This document shows, piece by piece, positions 5,269 through 7,503 of a stretch of DNA of 7,503 bases. The position numbers and the translations under genes are program-made. The notes beneath the pieces are model-generated. The model searched no databases. It was given only the letters and a program-made list of their open reading frames with translations, and was not told the origin of the DNA. The stretch spans positions 1 through 7,503 of the forward strand of contig CAAENY010000080.1 in assembly GCA_900757465.1 (NCBI GenBank), read 5' to 3'. This DNA is from an uncultured Collinsella sp. Its GTDB lineage: Bacteria > Actinomycetota > Coriobacteriia > Coriobacteriales > Coriobacteriaceae. Within the stretch, counting starts at the first letter, position 1, and each line of letters begins with the position of its first letter.

Positions 5269-5274
5269 TATACT
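5269..5274 (+). promoter_or_regulatory. -10 element of the flippase gene
   Basis: TATACT matches the -10 consensus at 5 of 6 positions and lies 28 bases before the TTG start, giving a predicted short leader. The ribosome site AGAAAGGA (5288-5295) lies between it and the start. No good -35 is seen at the expected place (about 5246-5251, ACACGA). The promoter may therefore depend on an activator, perhaps bound at the 5227-5243 palindrome. The element also falls downstream of the first in-frame ATG (5252), which argues against that start. Confidence 0.45.
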
Positions 5275-5302
5275 AGAGCGCAGCAATAGAAAGGACCCCG
5301 CT

Positions 5303-6883
5303 TTGAGCATCACGCCCCTCGATAGCATTCGCCGCGCCATCGCCCGCCGCAACGGCATCTCCAACCCCGCTGCATTGAAAGACGGCGCCGCGAAGGCCCA
5401 GGGCGGCCGCATCGAGAACGGCCTCTTCCCTGCCTCCCACACGGCCGAAGAGCTCGCACGCATCCAGGAGCTGAGTCAGCGCAACGCCGGCGGACCCGAT
5501 AGCAGCCAAGCCACACGTCGCCGGCGCGAACGCGATCAGGAGCCCGGCCCCGTCCGCCGCATGGTCAACGCTTGGTGGAACCGCCTGCTCGGCGCCATCT
5601 ACGGCGGCGGCTTCTCCATGCAGGAAGCGGAATACGAGGAGCACGCCACCCGCCGCGACTATCTCTGGAATACCCTGGGCACCGCCGTGTGGGGCATGGC
5701 GTTTCCTCTGCTCACCATCGTGTCCACACAGCTCGTGGGCGCCGAAGAAGCAGGCAAATTCTCCATCGCCTTCGTCACCGGCACGCTCATCATGATCGCG
5801 TGCAACTACGGCGTGCGCAATTTCCAGGTCTCAGACATCGACGAAAAGACGTCCTTTGCCTCCTACCAGCTCAACCGCTGGCTTTGCGGAGCGCTCGCCC
5901 TAGGCTGCGGCCTCATGTACAGCAGCGCCCGCGGCTATGACGCGCATATGGCGACGATCGGCCTGGGCGTCTACCTCTACAAGGTGATCGACGGCGTCGC
6001 CGACGTGTACGAAGGCCGCCTGCAGCAGGCCGACAAGCTCTACTTGGCTGGCATGAGTCAAACGCTACGCTCCGTCGGCGTCATCGCGGTCTTCAGCGTG
6101 GCGCTGTTCCTCACGCGTAGCATGCCCATCGCGGCCATGGCCATGGGCATCGCCGCGATCGCCTCGCTCGTGCTGGTCACCGCGCCGCTCGCCCTGCTCG
6201 AGACCGAAAAATCGCGCCGCGTAAGCCTGCGCGAGGTCGGCCACCTGTTTGTCCAGTGCGCCCCACTCTTTGGCGCGCTATTCCTGTTCAACCTAATTGA
6301 GAGCATGCCCAAGTTTGTGATGGAAGGCAAGCTGGCATACAAATATCAGCTGTACTTTAATGCCCTGTTCTTTCCGGCGCAGGCTATTCTGTTGAGCATT
6401 GGATTTATCTATAAACCGCAGCTCCTGCGCTTGTCGAGCATTTGGGCTAATCCTCGCAAGCGTCGTCGCTTTGACCTGATTATTGTTGCCGTTATGGCGC
6501 TGATCGTGGCCATCACCGGCGTGTGCGCCGCATTTATGGCAGGTCCCGGTATTCCCCTCATGAGCTTTATGTACGGCCTCAGCTTTGAGCGCTACCGTAC
6601 GCTGGCGTTGCTGATGGTCGTCGCCGGCGGCGTCACCGCGGCCATCGACTTTATCTACGCCATCATCACGGTGCTACGCCACGCTGGAGACGTCACCAAG
6701 ATCTACCTGATCTGCTTCGCCGTAAGCGTGGTGCTGCCGGTGATCTTGATTAAGCTGCTGGGTCTGATGGGCGCTGTGGTGAGCTACCTAGCCATCATGG
6801 CCCTACTCCTGGTGCTACTGATAATCGAGTACGCCCACATCCGCCAGCGCATAGAACGCGACCGCAACCCATACGGCGCCTAA
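5303..6883 (+). CDS. Polysaccharide/lipid flippase-like membrane protein (Wzx/MVF type)
   Basis: With the TTG start the protein has 526 residues. AGAAAGGA sits 7 bases before this TTG, while the in-frame ATG at 5252 has no ribosome site and precedes the likely -10. Residues 1-118 are hydrophilic and probably cytosolic, including RRAIARR (10-16) and an Arg-rich stretch TRRRRERDQEPGPVRR (71-86). Around twelve membrane segments follow, roughly at 122-145, 152-170, 190-207, 215-230, 255-272, 276-298, 312-332, 350-370, 390-412, 433-457, 466-484 and 487-510. Size and pattern fit the PST/MVF (Wzx, MurJ-like) exporters annotated as lipopolysaccharide biosynthesis proteins, which flip lipid-linked glycans outward. 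I see no diagnostic motif that fixes the substrate, and no glycosyltransferase genes adjoin it. The long basic N-terminal extension is unusual for the family. Transcription is away from pckA. Confidence 0.75.
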   Translation: MSITPLDSIRRAIARRNGISNPAALKDGAAKAQGGRIENGLFPASHTAEELARIQELSQRNAGGPDSSQATRRRRERDQEPGPVRRMVNAWWNRLLGAIYGGGFSMQEAEYEEHATRRDYLWNTLGTAVWGMAFPLLTIVSTQLVGAEEAGKFSIAFVTGTLIMIACNYGVRNFQVSDIDEKTSFASYQLNRWLCGALALGCGLMYSSARGYDAHMATIGLGVYLYKVIDGVADVYEGRLQQADKLYLAGMSQTLRSVGVIAVFSVALFLTRSMPIAAMAMGIAAIASLVLVTAPLALLETEKSRRVSLREVGHLFVQCAPLFGALFLFNLIESMPKFVMEGKLAYKYQLYFNALFFPAQAILLSIGFIYKPQLLRLSSIWANPRKRRRFDLIIVAVMALIVAITGVCAAFMAGPGIPLMSFMYGLSFERYRTLALLMVVAGGVTAAIDFIYAIITVLRHAGDVTKIYLICFAVSVVLPVILIKLLGLMGAVVSYLAIMALLLVLLIIEYAHIRQRIERDRNPYGA

Positions 6884-6962
6884 TTAGCTGCCCGGTCACC
6901 GGAATTTGCGATGGAATCACCCCGTCTGGGGTCTCGTTGCGGACAATATTCATCACGCAAAA
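6884..6962. other. Spacer after the flippase gene, short weak hairpins
   Basis: Two short hairpins follow the stop codon: CCGG-TCA-CCGG (6892-6902) and CCCC-GTCT-GGGG at about 6919-6930. Neither is followed by a good T run, so neither is called as a terminator. No coding potential is seen in the whole 6884-7199 spacer. Confidence 0.4.
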
Positions 6963-7085
6963 CTAAGTGAGTAGACTTTTACCGAATCTCCGACCACACC
7001 AACAGAGCACAAGTCTGTGACCTGCGGTTTTATTGAGGCAAATATGTTGGGTGCTCGGCATTTCCAAAAAAGTCTACTCACTTAG
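6963..7085. mobile_element. MITE-like element with terminal inverted repeats
   Basis: CTAAGTGAGTAGACTTTT (6963-6980) is repeated in perfect inverted form at 7068-7085. The symmetry goes deeper: nine bases inside each arm, CCGACCACACCAACA (6990-7004) corresponds to CCGAGCACCCAACA on the other strand (7058-7045). The terminal repeat is therefore an imperfect unit of about 42 bases around a 41-base core. TA dinucleotides (6964-6965, 7083-7084) may be a TA target duplication, as in mariner/IS630-type MITEs, with the element proper starting AGTGAGTAG. There is no ORF inside. It lies in the spacer between two convergent genes. It could instead be a bidirectional terminator or a structured RNA; the matched sub-terminal repeats favour a transposition-derived element. 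Confidence 0.6.
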
Positions 7086-7087
7086 CC

Positions 7088-7184
7088 AGCGGGCAGCCAA
7101 ATGATTATTTAATCCCCGTCCCAGAGAAATCAATTAGCGGGCAGAAGGGCAAAAGTAGTCAAAAAAGCCCCGTCCCAAATTAGC
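7088..7184. repeat. Degenerate direct repeats (AGCGGGCAG, CCCCGTCCCA, AATTAGC)
   Basis: AGCGGGCAG occurs at 7088-7096 and 7136-7144, CCCCGTCCCA at 7114-7123 and 7168-7177, and AATTAGC at 7132-7138 and 7178-7184. AATTAGC also occurs at 6882-6888, directly after the flippase stop. They look like remnants of a repeat unit with the GGGACGGGG core on the minus strand. The minus-strand GGGGCTTTTTT (7171-7161) lacks a pairing CCCC arm upstream, so it is not a convincing terminator. Confidence 0.5.
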
Positions 7185-7199
7185 TACCCTTTGTACCGA

Positions 7200-7503
7200 T
7201 TATTCGCCCGGGTTGATGTTCGCATAGAACTCGGCCCCGTCATCCAGGCGCAGGATCCCAACGCGGCCAAACTCCGACCCAGTGGCGGCGGCGCAGTCGA
7301 TGTCGATGCGATCGGGCACGCCGGCGGTATCCTCGCCGCCCAGGCGCACGATCTGCCCGCGGCCCGACTCCTCATCGAGCCCCGCCAGGCCGCCGACCTC
7401 GCAATAGCGCCCAAGCGATACCGTGGGCGTGTGACCGCTCACCACGACCGGGCCCTTGCCCTCAGTAGAAAGCAGCCCGGTCGGCACATCCCAATAGCCG
7501 TGA
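7200..7503 (-). CDS. Metallophosphoesterase, C-terminal part (cut by window edge)
   Basis: A minus-strand frame is open from the right edge to the TAA at 7202-7200, giving the last 100 residues. It begins within HGYWDVPTGLL and has VVVSGHTPTVSLG, the GH-T/S motif that supplies the last histidine metal ligand in calcineurin-like and PPP-type phosphoesterases. After it come DRIDIDCAAATGSEFGRVGI and LRLDDGAEFYAN. These match the usual family ending, where the IDxG strand is followed by a small C-terminal sheet. The N-terminal metal-binding motifs (DxH, GDxxD, GNHD) lie outside the window. A GTG at 7487 is not the start, since the reading continues upstream with sensible family sequence. Substrate is unknown; protein or nucleotide phosphate hydrolysis is typical of the family. 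Confidence 0.8.
   Translation of the reverse strand, partial: HGYWDVPTGLLSTEGKGPVVVSGHTPTVSLGRYCEVGGLAGLDEESGRGQIVRLGGEDTAGVPDRIDIDCAAATGSEFGRVGILRLDDGAEFYANINPGE

Noticed and set aside
7155..7199. Intrinsic terminator GGGGCTTTTTT after the metallophosphoesterase gene
   Set aside because: There is no complementary C-rich arm upstream of the G run, so no stem can form before the T run.

Overview
The window looks like chromosomal DNA of a high-GC, gut-type actinobacterium of the class Coriobacteriia. Collinsella or a close relative is my best guess. It rests on base composition, the gene set (short MGMT-like protein, DegV, MarR, stand-alone B3/B4 protein, ATP-type PEP carboxykinase, large flippase-like membrane protein) and the dense intergenic palindromes built on GGGAC. 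The genus is inference, since no rRNA or marker gene is present.

Layout. Positions 1-252 hold no gene I can support, only a REP-like hairpin at the right end. Five genes then lie on the minus strand. Read in the direction of transcription they are pckA (4923-3253), a B3/B4-domain protein (3025-2306), a MarR regulator (2135-1686), a DegV fatty-acid-binding protein (1565-711) and a short alkyltransferase-like protein (573-253). They look like mostly separate units. Gaps are 120-230 bases, and four of the five (all but marR) are followed within about 10-30 bases of the stop codon by a strong hairpin. A 379-base divergent spacer (4924-5302) follows, with several palindromes and repeat clusters. 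From it a 526-residue membrane protein of the polysaccharide-flippase type runs on the plus strand from a TTG start (5303-6883). A 316-base convergent spacer comes next. It holds a 123-base element with terminal inverted repeats, possibly a MITE. Last is the C-terminal end of a metallophosphoesterase on the minus strand, cut by the window edge.

Function. pckA links glycolytic PEP with C4 acids. DegV probably carries fatty acids for phosphorylation and phospholipid synthesis, and the adjacent MarR may respond to a related ligand. The alkyltransferase-like protein acts in DNA alkylation repair or sensing. The B3/B4 protein resembles the editing module of phenylalanyl-tRNA synthetase. The flippase probably moves a lipid-linked glycan across the membrane. 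No single pathway joins them, so this is a housekeeping region rather than an island.

The most unusual content is between the genes. At least six separate inverted-repeat or repeat blocks carry the same GGGAC/GTCCC core in different sequence settings. They include three copies of one REP-like hairpin, a perfect 35-bp inverted repeat and a three-armed switchable hairpin. Two near-ideal operator palindromes lie in the pckA/flippase spacer.
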